Positions 26,315 through 34,956 of a stretch of 64,000 bases of DNA are shown here, in pieces. The translations under genes and the position numbers were made by a program. Each line of letters begins with the position of its first letter. Position 1 is the first letter of the stretch. The notes under the pieces are model-generated. The model worked only from the letters and a program-made list of their open reading frames with translations. It was not told where the DNA came from and ran no database searches. Origin of the DNA: Vicinamibacterales bacterium (GTDB taxonomy: Bacteria; Acidobacteriota; Vicinamibacteria; Vicinamibacterales; 2-12-FULL-66-21); NCBI GenBank assembly GCA_035699745.1, contig DASSPH010000048.1, positions 22,390 to 86,389 of the forward strand, in the 5' to 3' direction.

Positions 26315-27835
26315 ATGGCCCGGAGCGCCCGCCGCAAGGACCTGCCGCTGCCCACCGCCGTCCTCGACCCGGTCCGGTTTCAACGAACCTTCGCCCGCCA
26401 GCGGCGCCCGATGGCCCAGTGGCGCGGGCACCGGCTGGCCCGGCGCTGGCGCTATCGCATGGCGCCGGACCCGCTGCACCGGAAGCCCAAGGGGGTGCTG
26501 CCGTTCTGGACGCGGATGCGGCGGCTGCTGTGGTCCTGGTACCCCTGGGCGGCCGTGTGCCTGTGGGCCCTCATCTACGACCAGTGGGCCTGGGCGTGGG
26601 GCACCGGCGCGATGGCCTTCGTCAGCTACCTGATCGCACCCGCGGAGACCCCGCCCCGTTACGGCCTCGATCACGAATTCGCCGTCGACGACGAAGAGTT
26701 CCTGCCGACCATGGCGGGGGCAACCGGCGTGCCGTTCCTGCCCGGCAACGCGCTGACGCTGCTGAACGACGGCGACGAGTTCTACCCGGCGATGCTGCGC
26801 GCGATCGACGAGGCCGAGTACTCGATCACGATCGAGGCCTACATCTACTGGGCGGGGGAGATCGGACGGCAGTTCGCGCAGGCGCTGGCGGCAAAGGCGG
26901 CGTCGGGCGTGCGGGTCAAGATTCTGCTCGACGCGGTGGGATCGTCGTCCATCGGCGAAGACATCCTCTCGACCCTCGAGCGGGGCTCGTGCCATCTCGC
27001 CTGGTACAACCCCTTCAGCTGGAAGCATCTCGGCCGCTACAACCACCGCACGCACCGCAAGTCGCTGATCATCGACGGCCGGATCGCGTTCACCGGGGGC
27101 GCCGGCATCGCCGATCACTGGCGGGGCCGGGCGCGCAACGCCTCGGAGTGGCGGGACCTGATGATCCGCCTCGAAGGACCGGCGGTGACGCCGCTGCAGA
27201 CCGGCTTCGCGCAGAACTGGCTGCAGACCACCAGCGAGCTGGTGTCGGGACCGCTCTACTATCCGTACATCGAGCCCGCCGGGCCGCTGGCGCTGCAGAC
27301 CATCCTCAGCTCGCCGGAGGTCGGCGCCTCGACGGTGCGCATCATGTACTACCTGTCGATCATCTCGGCGCGGCGATCCATCTTCATCGCCAACCCCTAC
27401 TTCGTGCCCGACGCGGCCGGGCGCGACGCACTGATCGAAGCCCAGCGCCGCGGCGTCGACGTGCGGATCATGGTGGCGGCGCGCTACAACGACAACTGGC
27501 TGGCGCACCAGAACAGCGTCCGCGTCTACGGCCGGCTGCTCGAGGCCGGCATCCAGATCCTCGAATACAACCGGACGATGCTGCACCACAAGACGATGGT
27601 GGTCGACGGACGGTGGTTCACGATCGGCACCACCAACTTCGACAACCGCTCCTTCGCGCACAACGAGGAGAACAACGTCTGCGGCTACGACGAAACGGTG
27701 GCGCGCCAGCTGCACGCCATGTTCGAGCGCGACACCGGCGGCTGCGATCGGCTCACGCTCGACCAATGGAAGCAGCGCGGCCTGTGGCGCAGGGCGCAGG
27801 AGGTGGCGGCGGCGTTCCTCGAAGAGCAGATCTGA
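26315..27835 (+). CDS. cardiolipin synthase-like phospholipase D family protein
   Basis: 506 residues from the ATG at 26315 (GGAG 8 bp upstream). A basic N-terminus precedes two membrane segments (SWYPWAAVCLWALIY and AWAWGTGAMAFVSYLIA). Two HKD catalytic motifs follow: HRTHRKSLIIDGRIAF and LHHKTMVVDGRWFTIGTTNFDNRS. This is the architecture of ClsA-type cardiolipin synthases, which join two phosphatidylglycerols, though other transphosphatidylation is possible. The catalytic His/Lys pairs are intact. The gene is divergent from the cold-shock gene. Confidence 0.88.
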   Translation: MARSARRKDLPLPTAVLDPVRFQRTFARQRRPMAQWRGHRLARRWRYRMAPDPLHRKPKGVLPFWTRMRRLLWSWYPWAAVCLWALIYDQWAWAWGTGAMAFVSYLIAPAETPPRYGLDHEFAVDDEEFLPTMAGATGVPFLPGNALTLLNDGDEFYPAMLRAIDEAEYSITIEAYIYWAGEIGRQFAQALAAKAASGVRVKILLDAVGSSSIGEDILSTLERGSCHLAWYNPFSWKHLGRYNHRTHRKSLIIDGRIAFTGGAGIADHWRGRARNASEWRDLMIRLEGPAVTPLQTGFAQNWLQTTSELVSGPLYYPYIEPAGPLALQTILSSPEVGASTVRIMYYLSIISARRSIFIANPYFVPDAAGRDALIEAQRRGVDVRIMVAARYNDNWLAHQNSVRVYGRLLEAGIQILEYNRTMLHHKTMVVDGRWFTIGTTNFDNRSFAHNEENNVCGYDETVARQLHAMFERDTGGCDRLTLDQWKQRGLWRRAQEVAAAFLEEQI

Positions 27836-27841
27836 CGTCCG

Positions 27842-28354
27842 CTACTCGTAATACTTCCGGTACATCCCGCGGCGGAAGACCCAGCCGCCCAGCGGCCCGA
27901 GCCAGTTCAGCACGTGGTACATGTAGCCGAGGTCGGTGATCTCGATCAGGTTGCCGTCGAAGTCCTTGACGAAGAACAGCCAGTGGCCGCGCGGCGACTG
28001 CTCGGGGGGGCAGACGATCTCCACCCCCTTGCGCGCCAGGTAGTCGTGCCAGCGGCGGATGCCGCGCACGTTCAGGCAGATGTGGGTGAAGCCGATGCGG
28101 CTCCACGCCACCGGCTGCGGCGGCAGCGCCGGCTCGAAGTGGAAGATCTCGACGACGGCGCCGCCGGGGATGCGGATCCAGCCGATCTTGCAGGCCGCGC
28201 CGGGCACGTCGACGCCGAAGAAGCCGCGCACGCGCTCGGGCGGCGCGTCGGCGACGCCCACCAGCGGGCAGCCGAACACGTCCCACCAGAAGCGGACCGC
28301 GCGGTTGAAGTCGGATACGGTGATGCCGGTGTGACTGAACGATCGAGCCTTCAT
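27842..28354 (-). CDS. VOC (glyoxalase/dioxygenase) family protein
   Basis: 170 residues with the VOC beta-alpha-beta layout: HTGITVSDFNRAVRFWWDVFGCPLVG at the start and FTHICLNVRGIRRWHDYLARKGVEIV in the middle. DFDGNLIEITDLGY carries a metal-ligand Glu. The candidate ligands are His 8, Glu in VVEIFHFEP, His in FTHICL and Glu in LIEITD. The start overlaps the GMC stop by 4 bp, so it is the last gene of a four-gene operon. The substrate is unknown; the C-terminal extension GGWVFRRGMYRKYYE is unusual. Confidence 0.83.
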   Translation of the reverse strand: MKARSFSHTGITVSDFNRAVRFWWDVFGCPLVGVADAPPERVRGFFGVDVPGAACKIGWIRIPGGAVVEIFHFEPALPPQPVAWSRIGFTHICLNVRGIRRWHDYLARKGVEIVCPPEQSPRGHWLFFVKDFDGNLIEITDLGYMYHVLNWLGPLGGWVFRRGMYRKYYE

Positions 28355-29892
28355 AAATCGTGCGCCTTGATGTGATCGGCGACGCGCAGCGCCTGCGCCG
28401 CAATCGTCAGCCCCGGGTTCACCGCCGCCGAAGACGGGAAGAACGACGCGTCGACGACGAACAGGTTCTCGACGTCATGGGTGCGGCAGAACGGATCGAG
28501 CACGGAGTCTCGCGGATTGGTGCCGAACACCAGCGTTCCGCACTGGTGCGTCGTGTTCTTGGCGCCGGCGGAATGCGCGAAGATGCGCGGCGACCAGTAG
28601 CCGAGGGCGGCGAGCATCGCGCGCAGCTCCTCGACCAGCCGCGCGTGCGCGGCGGTGTTGTTGGGGCGGTATTCGAGCACGATGCTGCCGTCGGGCGCGA
28701 GGCGGACGCGGTTCTCGGGATCGGGCAGGTCCTCGGTCATCGCCAGCCAGTCGGTCGCGCGCGACACCCACATCTCGTAGGCCCACTCCGGGATGAAGCG
28801 CATCTGGATGCCGCGCCACGCCCAGGTGTCGCCGGTCACCTTCGCCATGATCGCGTGCGTGCGTCCCTGCGACTGGATTTGCCCGAGCGGGTACGGCGTG
28901 CGCGCACCCGCGAGGTAGAAGTCGTTGATCGCCAGCGTCTTCTGGAATTCGTCCGCGTTCGTCCTCCAGTGCACCCCCTCGAGCATGGTCGCCAGGTGCG
29001 CCATGTAACGGCGGCCGACGAGGCCGGAGGAGTTCGCCAGGCCGCGGGGATGGCGGCCGCACGCGGAGCGGAGCAGCAGCGCCGCGGAATTGATCGCGCC
29101 GCACGCCACCACGATCGTCGATGCGGCAACGCGCTCGACGGCGCCGTTGCGCTCGACCTCGATCGCCTCCACCCTGCGCCCCGACGGATCGGCGATGAGG
29201 CGCCGCGCGCACGCGTTGGTCCACAGCGTGACGTTGGCGTGCGCGATGGCCGGGCGCACCGCGATCACGTCGGCGTCGCTCTTGGCGTGCACCTGGCAGA
29301 CGAACGAGTTGCAGGTGTTGCAGAGGCGGCAGCCGTCCGGATCGCCGGGGTTCAGGATGCCGAGCGGCAGCGGCGAGGGATGCAGGCCCTGCGCGCGGAG
29401 CCGCGCCGCGATGCGGGCCATCCCCGGCGCGTGCGGCACCGGCGGGAACGGATACGGGCCGTGCGGCGGCTCCGTCGGGTCGTCGCCGACCGCGCCGCGC
29501 ACCCGATACAGCCGCTCGGCCCGCTCGTAATAGGGCGCGAGCGTGTCGTAGTCGATCGGCCATTCCGGCGAGACGCCGTCGGCGTGCTGGACCGCCTGGA
29601 AGTCTTCGCGCCGCAGCCGGTACAGCACGGCGCCCCAGAACTTGGTGTTGCCGCCGACGTTGTAGTGGGTGTAGGGCCGGAACGGGCGGCCGTCGGCGTC
29701 GAGCCACTGCTCGCGGCTGCGGTAGCGGAGCTGCCGCCAGACCGCCTCCGGACTCCAGTTCTCCGCTTCCTGCGGGACGAAGTCGCCGCGCTCGACGATG
29801 AGGATCCGGGCGCCGGTGGGGGCGAGCGCGTGCGCGAGCGTGCCGCCGCCGGCGCCGCTGCCGATGATGATGGCGTCGAAGCGTTCGCTCAC
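28351..29892 (-). CDS. GMC-family FAD-dependent oxidoreductase
   Basis: 513 residues. The N-terminal ADP-binding motif is IIGSGAGGGTLAHALA, and HYNVGGNTKFWGAV is the GMC signature region. A Cys cluster CRLCNTCNSFVC (near residue 190) occurs in the glucose/gluconate/sugar-alcohol branch and may bind an iron-sulfur or structural metal. C-terminal catalytic features are TTHQCGT and AVNPGLTI. It oxidises an alcohol to a carbonyl. It overlaps its neighbours by 4 bp on both sides (VOC downstream, Gfo/Idh upstream), as in translationally coupled operons of sugar or polyol oxidation. Confidence 0.88.
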   Translation of the reverse strand: MSERFDAIIIGSGAGGGTLAHALAPTGARILIVERGDFVPQEAENWSPEAVWRQLRYRSREQWLDADGRPFRPYTHYNVGGNTKFWGAVLYRLRREDFQAVQHADGVSPEWPIDYDTLAPYYERAERLYRVRGAVGDDPTEPPHGPYPFPPVPHAPGMARIAARLRAQGLHPSPLPLGILNPGDPDGCRLCNTCNSFVCQVHAKSDADVIAVRPAIAHANVTLWTNACARRLIADPSGRRVEAIEVERNGAVERVAASTIVVACGAINSAALLLRSACGRHPRGLANSSGLVGRRYMAHLATMLEGVHWRTNADEFQKTLAINDFYLAGARTPYPLGQIQSQGRTHAIMAKVTGDTWAWRGIQMRFIPEWAYEMWVSRATDWLAMTEDLPDPENRVRLAPDGSIVLEYRPNNTAAHARLVEELRAMLAALGYWSPRIFAHSAGAKNTTHQCGTLVFGTNPRDSVLDPFCRTHDVENLFVVDASFFPSSAAVNPGLTIAAQALRVADHIKAHDL

Positions 29893-30854
29893 AGGCTGGC
29901 GTAGACCTGGTCCATCAGGCGGTGATCTTCGATGGCGCGCTCCAGGCTCATCTCCGGCGTGCTGCCGCTGGTAATCGCGCGCCGGAAGTCACGATACATC
30001 GCCCGGTAGCCGCGGATGTCGCGGAACCCGGGGAACACCACGCGCGGCAGGCCGCGCCCGCGGGCCACCACCACGACGCCGTTCGACTCGAAGCTGATGA
30101 TCCCCTCGCGCCCGTACAGCTTCGACAGCCGCAGACCGCGGAACAGCGACGGGATCTCGCGGGAATAGAACAGCGAGCCGACCGCGCCGTTGTCGTAGCG
30201 GAACGCGATCATCATGCTCTTGGCGCGGCGGTCGGGGCCGTCCGCCGACAGCGACGGACGATAGCCGTGAATCGCCGCGATGCGCGGCCCGAGACTGCCG
30301 GCCACGTGCAGCCAGTGAATCCCTTCCTCGAAAAAAGCGTCGCCGCCCGCCATGAACTCGTCGTTGCGCCAGTCGTCCGCGCTCTTCAGCCGCCTGACAA
30401 TGGTGGTGAAATGCGCGAACACCATGTCGCCGATCGCGCCCTCGCGGAGCAGCGCCCGCAGCCGGACCGCGAGCGGCTTGTAATGATCGTTCTCGCCGAC
30501 CAGCACCACGCGCTGTGCGGCGTCGCGCGCGGCGATGGCGGTGGCGTAGTCGTCCAGCCGCGGAAACGCCGGCTTCTCGACCAGCACGTGCTTGCCGGCC
30601 GCCAGCGCCTGCAGCACGAGCTCGAGGTGGAAGCGCGGCGGCACCGCCACCACCACCGCGTCGACCCGCGGATCCGCGATCGCCGACGCGTAATCGGGAT
30701 AGCTGGCGAAGCCGCTGTAGCGGCTGCGGAACGCCTCGGCACGCTGCGCATCGCGGCTCGCGTAGCCGCACACCACGTCGGGCCGCAATGTCCGGAGGTG
30801 GCGGCTGTGCACGCGCGTGATGAAGCCGCAGCCGAGAAAAGCGATCCGCAGCAC
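29889..30854 (-). CDS. Gfo/Idh/MocA-family oxidoreductase
   Basis: 321 residues. The N-terminal Rossmann segment is FLGCGFITRVHSRHL, and the family marker EKPAFPRLDDY is near residue 95. The C-terminal domain has an EEGIHWLHVAGSLG block. Such enzymes oxidise or reduce sugars and inositol derivatives with NAD(P). The ATG at 30854 directly follows the SUI1-like stop at 30855, and its own stop overlaps the GMC gene start. The pairing with a GMC enzyme suggests consecutive oxidation of a polyol or glycoside. Confidence 0.9.
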   Translation of the reverse strand: MLRIAFLGCGFITRVHSRHLRTLRPDVVCGYASRDAQRAEAFRSRYSGFASYPDYASAIADPRVDAVVVAVPPRFHLELVLQALAAGKHVLVEKPAFPRLDDYATAIAARDAAQRVVLVGENDHYKPLAVRLRALLREGAIGDMVFAHFTTIVRRLKSADDWRNDEFMAGGDAFFEEGIHWLHVAGSLGPRIAAIHGYRPSLSADGPDRRAKSMMIAFRYDNGAVGSLFYSREIPSLFRGLRLSKLYGREGIISFESNGVVVVARGRGLPRVVFPGFRDIRGYRAMYRDFRRAITSGSTPEMSLERAIEDHRLMDQVYASL

Positions 30855-31199
30855 TCAGCCCTTGACCTGGAAGCCCCTGGCGATCAGCAGTGCGCGCACG
30901 CGCTCGCGCAGATCCCCCTGCAGCTCGACGCCCTCGTTCGTGGCGGTGCCGCCGGTGCCGCACGCCTTCTTCAGGTCCGCCGCGAGATCCTTCAGAAATG
31001 CCGCATTGTTCGGCAGCCCGTACACGACGGTGACGGTCTTGCCGCCGCGCCCCGCCTTCTCCATGCGCAGCTTCGCGACCGGGCGCGACGGCACCGCGTC
31101 CGCCGGGGCGCTGCCGCATCGGCAACCGCGCTCCGGCTGGCCGCAGCCCTTGCAGATCCGCCCGGCGGCGGACGAGTACACCAGCTTCCCCTCGGCCAC
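30855..31199 (-). CDS. yciH: SUI1/YciH-type translation initiation factor
   Basis: 114 residues from the GTG at 31199. The N-terminal part has a CKGCG..CRC cysteine cluster. The SUI1 domain follows, with KTVTVVYGLPNN, ADLKKACGTGGTATN and the C-terminal ELQGDLRERVRALLIARGFQVKG. Homologues are related to eIF1 and influence initiation fidelity. A TTG 2 codons upstream is an alternative start. I prefer the GTG because a TACAGT ends 7 bp before it. It heads the Gfo/Idh-GMC-VOC operon, which is unexpected for a translation factor. Confidence 0.85.
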   Translation of the reverse strand: MAEGKLVYSSAAGRICKGCGQPERGCRCGSAPADAVPSRPVAKLRMEKAGRGGKTVTVVYGLPNNAAFLKDLAADLKKACGTGGTATNEGVELQGDLRERVRALLIARGFQVKG

Positions 31200-31206
31200 T
31201 GCCAAT

Positions 31207-31212
31207 ACTGTA
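31207..31212 (-). promoter_or_regulatory. -10-like TACAGT before the SUI1 gene
   Basis: TACAGT on the minus strand ends 7 bp before the GTG at 31199, with no Shine-Dalgarno. Just upstream of it begins the heptamer tandem repeat, so the -35 region lies inside the repeat. Confidence 0.45.
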
Positions 31213-31221
31213 GTTCGAATC

Positions 31222-31314
<93 letters not shown>

Positions 31315-31316
31315 GA

Positions 31317-32222
31317 TTACAGTGGCGTCTGGCCGCCGGTCGCACCGTAGACCTCGCCGGTGACGAAGCGGGCCTCGTTCGAGGCGAGGAACACGAACAG
31401 CGGCGCGATCTCCACCGGCTGCGCGGCGCGGCCGAAGGCGGTGTCCTGGCCGAACGTGCGCGTCTTCGCCTCCGGCATGGTCGACGGGATCAACGGCGTC
31501 CACACCGGGCCGGGGGCGACGGCGTTGACGCGCACCCCCTTCTTCATCGCCAGCTGCGACAGCGCCTTCGTGAAGTTCACGATCGCCGCCTTCGTCGGGG
31601 CGTAGGCGAGCAGGTTGGGGCTGGGATCGAACGCCTGGATCGACGCGGTGTTGATGATCGTGGCGCCGGCGGCCATCCGCGGCAGCGCGGCGCGGCACAG
31701 CCAGAACATCGCGTACACGTTGGTCTTGAAGGTGGCGTCGAACTCCTCGGTCGTGAACGCCTCGATCGTGTCGTGCGTTCGCTGGAACGCGGCGTTGTTG
31801 ACGAGGATGTCCAGCTTGCCGAACTCGTCGAAGGCGCGATCGATCAGCGCGGCGCAGTGGCGCTCGTCGCGGATATCGCCGCCGGCGAGGATCGCCCTGC
31901 GTCCGGCGTTCGTCACCCACTCGGCCGACTCGCGCGCATCGCGCTCCTCTTCGGGCAGATAGCTCAGAAGCACGTCCGCCCCTTCGCGCGCGAAGGCAAT
32001 CGCCACTGCCCGGCCGATGCCGCTGTCGCCGCCGGTGATCAGCGCCGCACGATCGGTGAGACGGCCGAGCCCCTTGTAGCTGGTCTCGCCGTGATCCGCC
32101 CGGGGCGTCATCTCCGCGTCCGAGCCCGGCGGCTCGATTGGTTTCTGCGGGTACTCGGGCTTAGCGCCTTTCTCTTTCGGATCCGATGGCCGTTCATGCT
32201 GCAGAGTTCGAGAGGTCGACAT
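31317..32222 (-). CDS. SDR-family oxidoreductase (stress-protein type)
   Basis: 301 residues. A long polar N-terminal extension (SDPKEKGAKPEYPQKPIEPPG) precedes a classical short-chain dehydrogenase: TGGDSGIG cofactor loop (near residue 65), NNAA, then Ser in NTASIQ and the YAPTKAA active-site Tyr/Lys. The architecture matches general-stress SDRs such as B. subtilis YhdF/YhxC. GGAG lies 9 bp before the ATG. It is divergent from the 32294 gene. It probably reduces an aldehyde or ketone with NADPH; the substrate is unknown. Confidence 0.92.
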   Translation of the reverse strand: MSTSRTLQHERPSDPKEKGAKPEYPQKPIEPPGSDAEMTPRADHGETSYKGLGRLTDRAALITGGDSGIGRAVAIAFAREGADVLLSYLPEEERDARESAEWVTNAGRRAILAGGDIRDERHCAALIDRAFDEFGKLDILVNNAAFQRTHDTIEAFTTEEFDATFKTNVYAMFWLCRAALPRMAAGATIINTASIQAFDPSPNLLAYAPTKAAIVNFTKALSQLAMKKGVRVNAVAPGPVWTPLIPSTMPEAKTRTFGQDTAFGRAAQPVEIAPLFVFLASNEARFVTGEVYGATGGQTPL

Positions 32223-32279
32223 GCGGTGTGCTCCTTCCACCGGTTCCTGCAAAGGGCATGCAGGCCGCCGATCGCTGTG

Positions 32280-32285
32280 TAAGAT
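32280..32285 (+). promoter_or_regulatory. -10-like TAAGAT before the 32294 gene
   Basis: TAAGAT ends 8 bp before the ATG at 32294. No Shine-Dalgarno is present. Confidence 0.4.
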
Positions 32286-32293
32286 GAGGCGCG

Positions 32294-33442
32294 ATGCGGA
32301 TGCTGCTGATCGCCGCGTGCGCGGCGCTCGCCAACGCGGCCAGCGCCGCACCCTGGCCGCCGCAGACGACCGCTTCCGTGGTCGGCGTCACGATCGACGC
32401 GTCGGTGGTCGACGCGCAGGGTCGGCCGATACCCGGGCTCGCGGCGTCCGACTTCGCCGTCCAGCTGGACGGCCAGCCCCGGCGCGTCGTCGCCGCGACG
32501 TTCCATCCGTCGGGAGCTCCGCTGGCCGGCGCGGTCGGCCCCGTGTTCGACGCGGTCACCGCGGCAGCGCCGGTGTACCGCCTCGTCGTGCAGCCGCCCG
32601 ACGGCACACAGCCGGGCCAGGAATTCGCCCTCAGCCTGACCGTCAGCCGCGCCGGCGCGAGCGCCGACGCACCGCGGCGCGTCGCCGCCGCACTCGTCTC
32701 GGTCAGCGGCATGCTGACGCCGGCGGCGTCCTCATCCGCGGCATCCGCGTCTGAACGCCTTCGCGCCGCGATCGCGTCGGGACGCCGGCAGACGGGCCTC
32801 GCGATCCTGATCGGCCGCGCGATCCGCCGCGGCGGCGGTGCGGCGCCGCTTGCGCTCGACGTCCAGATCGACGTGCAGGGATCTCCCAGCGAGCCGTTGA
32901 GCGCCCTGCTCGCGCTGGTGGACGCTCGCGGCGCCGTGCGGACAGCCACGCCGCCGCTCGAGGCGCGGCCCGACGGCACGCACGGCACGAACCTGTCGCT
33001 GCCGCTCGATGCGGGCGTCTATACGCTGCGCGTCGCCGTCACCGACTCGGCAGGCGCGATCGGCGCGATCGACGCCCCCGTGAGCGCACGGCTGACGGCG
33101 CTCGGACCGCTGGCCGCAAGCGATCTGCTCCGCTGGACGGCGGACGGGCGCGGGCGCAGACCGCTGCTGGTGGACGTGCTTTCGCCTGCCGTCGCGACGA
33201 TAGGCGCCACACTCGAGCTGTATCCGGCGCCAACCGCCGCAATGCCGGACGATCTGCTGGTGAAGGTGGAATTCGCCGGCATCGAGCGGATCGTCACGCC
33301 CGAGCCGCGCGACGGCGTGCTGCTGGCGGAGGCGGAGTTTCCGCTGGACCGCCTGCCCGCCGGCGCCTACACGATGCGCGCGACGGTGACGTCCGCGGCA
33401 ACGGTGCTCGGCACCGTGTCCGCCGCCGTCGTCAAACGCTGA
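32294..33442 (+). CDS. secreted beta-sandwich protein, unknown function
   Basis: 382 residues with a signal peptide (MRMLLIAACAALANAASAA). The first domain (VTIDASVVDAQGRPIPGLAASDFAVQLDG) resembles the N-terminal part of acidobacterial VWFA-related proteins, but the MIDAS motif that would follow is absent. The rest is Ala-rich with short strands. It looks like a relative that lost, or never had, the A domain. The last 76 bp overlap the 3' end of the convergent kinase gene. Confidence 0.68.
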   Translation: MRMLLIAACAALANAASAAPWPPQTTASVVGVTIDASVVDAQGRPIPGLAASDFAVQLDGQPRRVVAATFHPSGAPLAGAVGPVFDAVTAAAPVYRLVVQPPDGTQPGQEFALSLTVSRAGASADAPRRVAAALVSVSGMLTPAASSSAASASERLRAAIASGRRQTGLAILIGRAIRRGGGAAPLALDVQIDVQGSPSEPLSALLALVDARGAVRTATPPLEARPDGTHGTNLSLPLDAGVYTLRVAVTDSAGAIGAIDAPVSARLTALGPLAASDLLRWTADGRGRRPLLVDVLSPAVATIGATLELYPAPTAAMPDDLLVKVEFAGIERIVTPEPRDGVLLAEAEFPLDRLPAGAYTMRATVTSAATVLGTVSAAVVKR

Positions 33443-34956
33443 CCCGCGACCCCGGCGACGGGCAGCCTCACGGTGAACGTGGCGCCCTGCCCGAGCCCTC
33501 CGCTCTCGGCGGAGATCGTTCCGCCGTGCGCGTCCACGACCTGCTTGGCGATCGCGAGGCCCAGCCCGAGGCCGTCGTACTCGCGGGTCGGACTCGCGTC
33601 AGCCTGGCAGAACGGCTCGAACACCGACGACAGGAACCCGGCAGGAATGCCGACACCCGAGTCGGCGACGACGATCTCGCCGAGATCTCCGGTACGCCGG
33701 ATCGCCAGACGGACGACGCCGCCGGCGGGTGTGAACTTCACCGCGTTCGCCAGGAGATTCCACACCACCTGCTGCAGACGCGGACCGTCCGCATGGAACG
33801 AGCCCAGCCCGTCGGCGATGTCGACGTCGACGCGGATGCCCTTGGCGTCGGCGGCGATCTGGATGATCTCCAGCGCGGCCTGCGCAATCTCTCGCGGATC
33901 CACGTCGGCGCGCTCCAGCTGCAGCTTGCCCGCCATGATCCGCGCCATGTCGAGCAGCTCGTCGATCAGGCGCGCCTGCCGCATCGCATTGTTGAAGACC
34001 GCTTCGCACGCGCGCTCCCGGCGCTCGGGGGGCAGCGTGCCGAGCCGCAGCATGTCGGCCCAGCCGAGAATGGCGTTCATCGGCGTGCGCAGCTCGTGCG
34101 AGACGGTGGCGAGGAACTGATCCTTCAAGCGGTTCGCCGCCTCGGCGCTGGCGCGCGCGGCGCGCTCGCGTTCGAGCAGGTCGCCGCGCTCCTTCTGCAG
34201 CCGCGTCATCTCGTCGAGGTGCCGCTTCTGGTCCTGAAGCCGGGCGATGAAGAGCCGGTAGGTCTGATACGCGAGATAGACCGGCGCCAGCAGGACGACC
34301 GCTTTCCAGATCTCGCCGCGCGAAATCACCACGGCGGCCAGCGCGCCCGCGGATCCGGCGACGACGAAGCTCGTGGCGCTCCACAGGAACTCCTCGCGCC
34401 ACACCGCGACGATCGAGCGGCAGGTCGACAGGCCGATGGCGATCGCCACCAGCGCGGTGTTGCACAGGAAGTACGCCGCGATGGCGCCGACGACCGGCTT
34501 CAGCAGCGCCGGCACGTCGAACGGCGGATCGCCGCCGCCGAGCGCCCGATACGCCGCGCCCGTCACCGCCATCGTCAATACCTCGGCCGCGATGCTGAAC
34601 GCCGTGCGGTAGAGCGGGTACCGGCGCTTGACGTTGACGGTGCACTGCACCCACACGCCCACGGCCGCGATCGCGACCGCGACGCGCGGTCCGAGCAGCA
34701 GGAGCGCCATCAGGTTCGCGGCGTAGGACACCGAGAGCGTCGAGCCGCTCGAGAGCGAGATCGGGAGGTTGACCTTCCACGCGGACGTGACGCAGACGGT
34801 GAGCAGCAGGAACAGGAACAGCGCCGGGTCCGGTACCGCTGTCGGGACCGCTGCACCCAGCACGATCGCGCCCGCAATGGTGACGGCGGCGACGTACGCC
34901 CTGGCGGCGCGCGGCTGCGCTCGCCAGGCGAGCTCGCTGTCGGACGTGATCGTCAC
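33367..34956 (-). CDS. membrane sensor histidine kinase
   Basis: 529 residues from the GTG at 34956, which overlaps the subtilase stop (GTGA). A GTG at 34983 is an alternative start. The N-terminal half has several membrane spans (for example YVAAVTIAGAIVLGAA, FLFLLLTVCVTSAW, VAVAIAAVGVWVQC, GAIAAYFLCNTALVAIAIGL). A coiled coil then leads to HisKA with the phospho-His in ATVSHELRTPMN (about residue 287) and an HATPase domain (VVWNLLANAVKFTP, VADSGVGIP, GLGLGLAI). No response regulator is adjacent. Coupling to the secreted protease suggests shared expression. The tail after GATFTVRLP is unusually long and overlaps the convergent gene. Confidence 0.88.
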   Translation of the reverse strand: MTITSDSELAWRAQPRAARAYVAAVTIAGAIVLGAAVPTAVPDPALFLFLLLTVCVTSAWKVNLPISLSSGSTLSVSYAANLMALLLLGPRVAVAIAAVGVWVQCTVNVKRRYPLYRTAFSIAAEVLTMAVTGAAYRALGGGDPPFDVPALLKPVVGAIAAYFLCNTALVAIAIGLSTCRSIVAVWREEFLWSATSFVVAGSAGALAAVVISRGEIWKAVVLLAPVYLAYQTYRLFIARLQDQKRHLDEMTRLQKERGDLLERERAARASAEAANRLKDQFLATVSHELRTPMNAILGWADMLRLGTLPPERRERACEAVFNNAMRQARLIDELLDMARIMAGKLQLERADVDPREIAQAALEIIQIAADAKGIRVDVDIADGLGSFHADGPRLQQVVWNLLANAVKFTPAGGVVRLAIRRTGDLGEIVVADSGVGIPAGFLSSVFEPFCQADASPTREYDGLGLGLAIAKQVVDAHGGTISAESGGLGQGATFTVRLPVAGVAGQRLTTAADTVPSTVAADVTVARIV

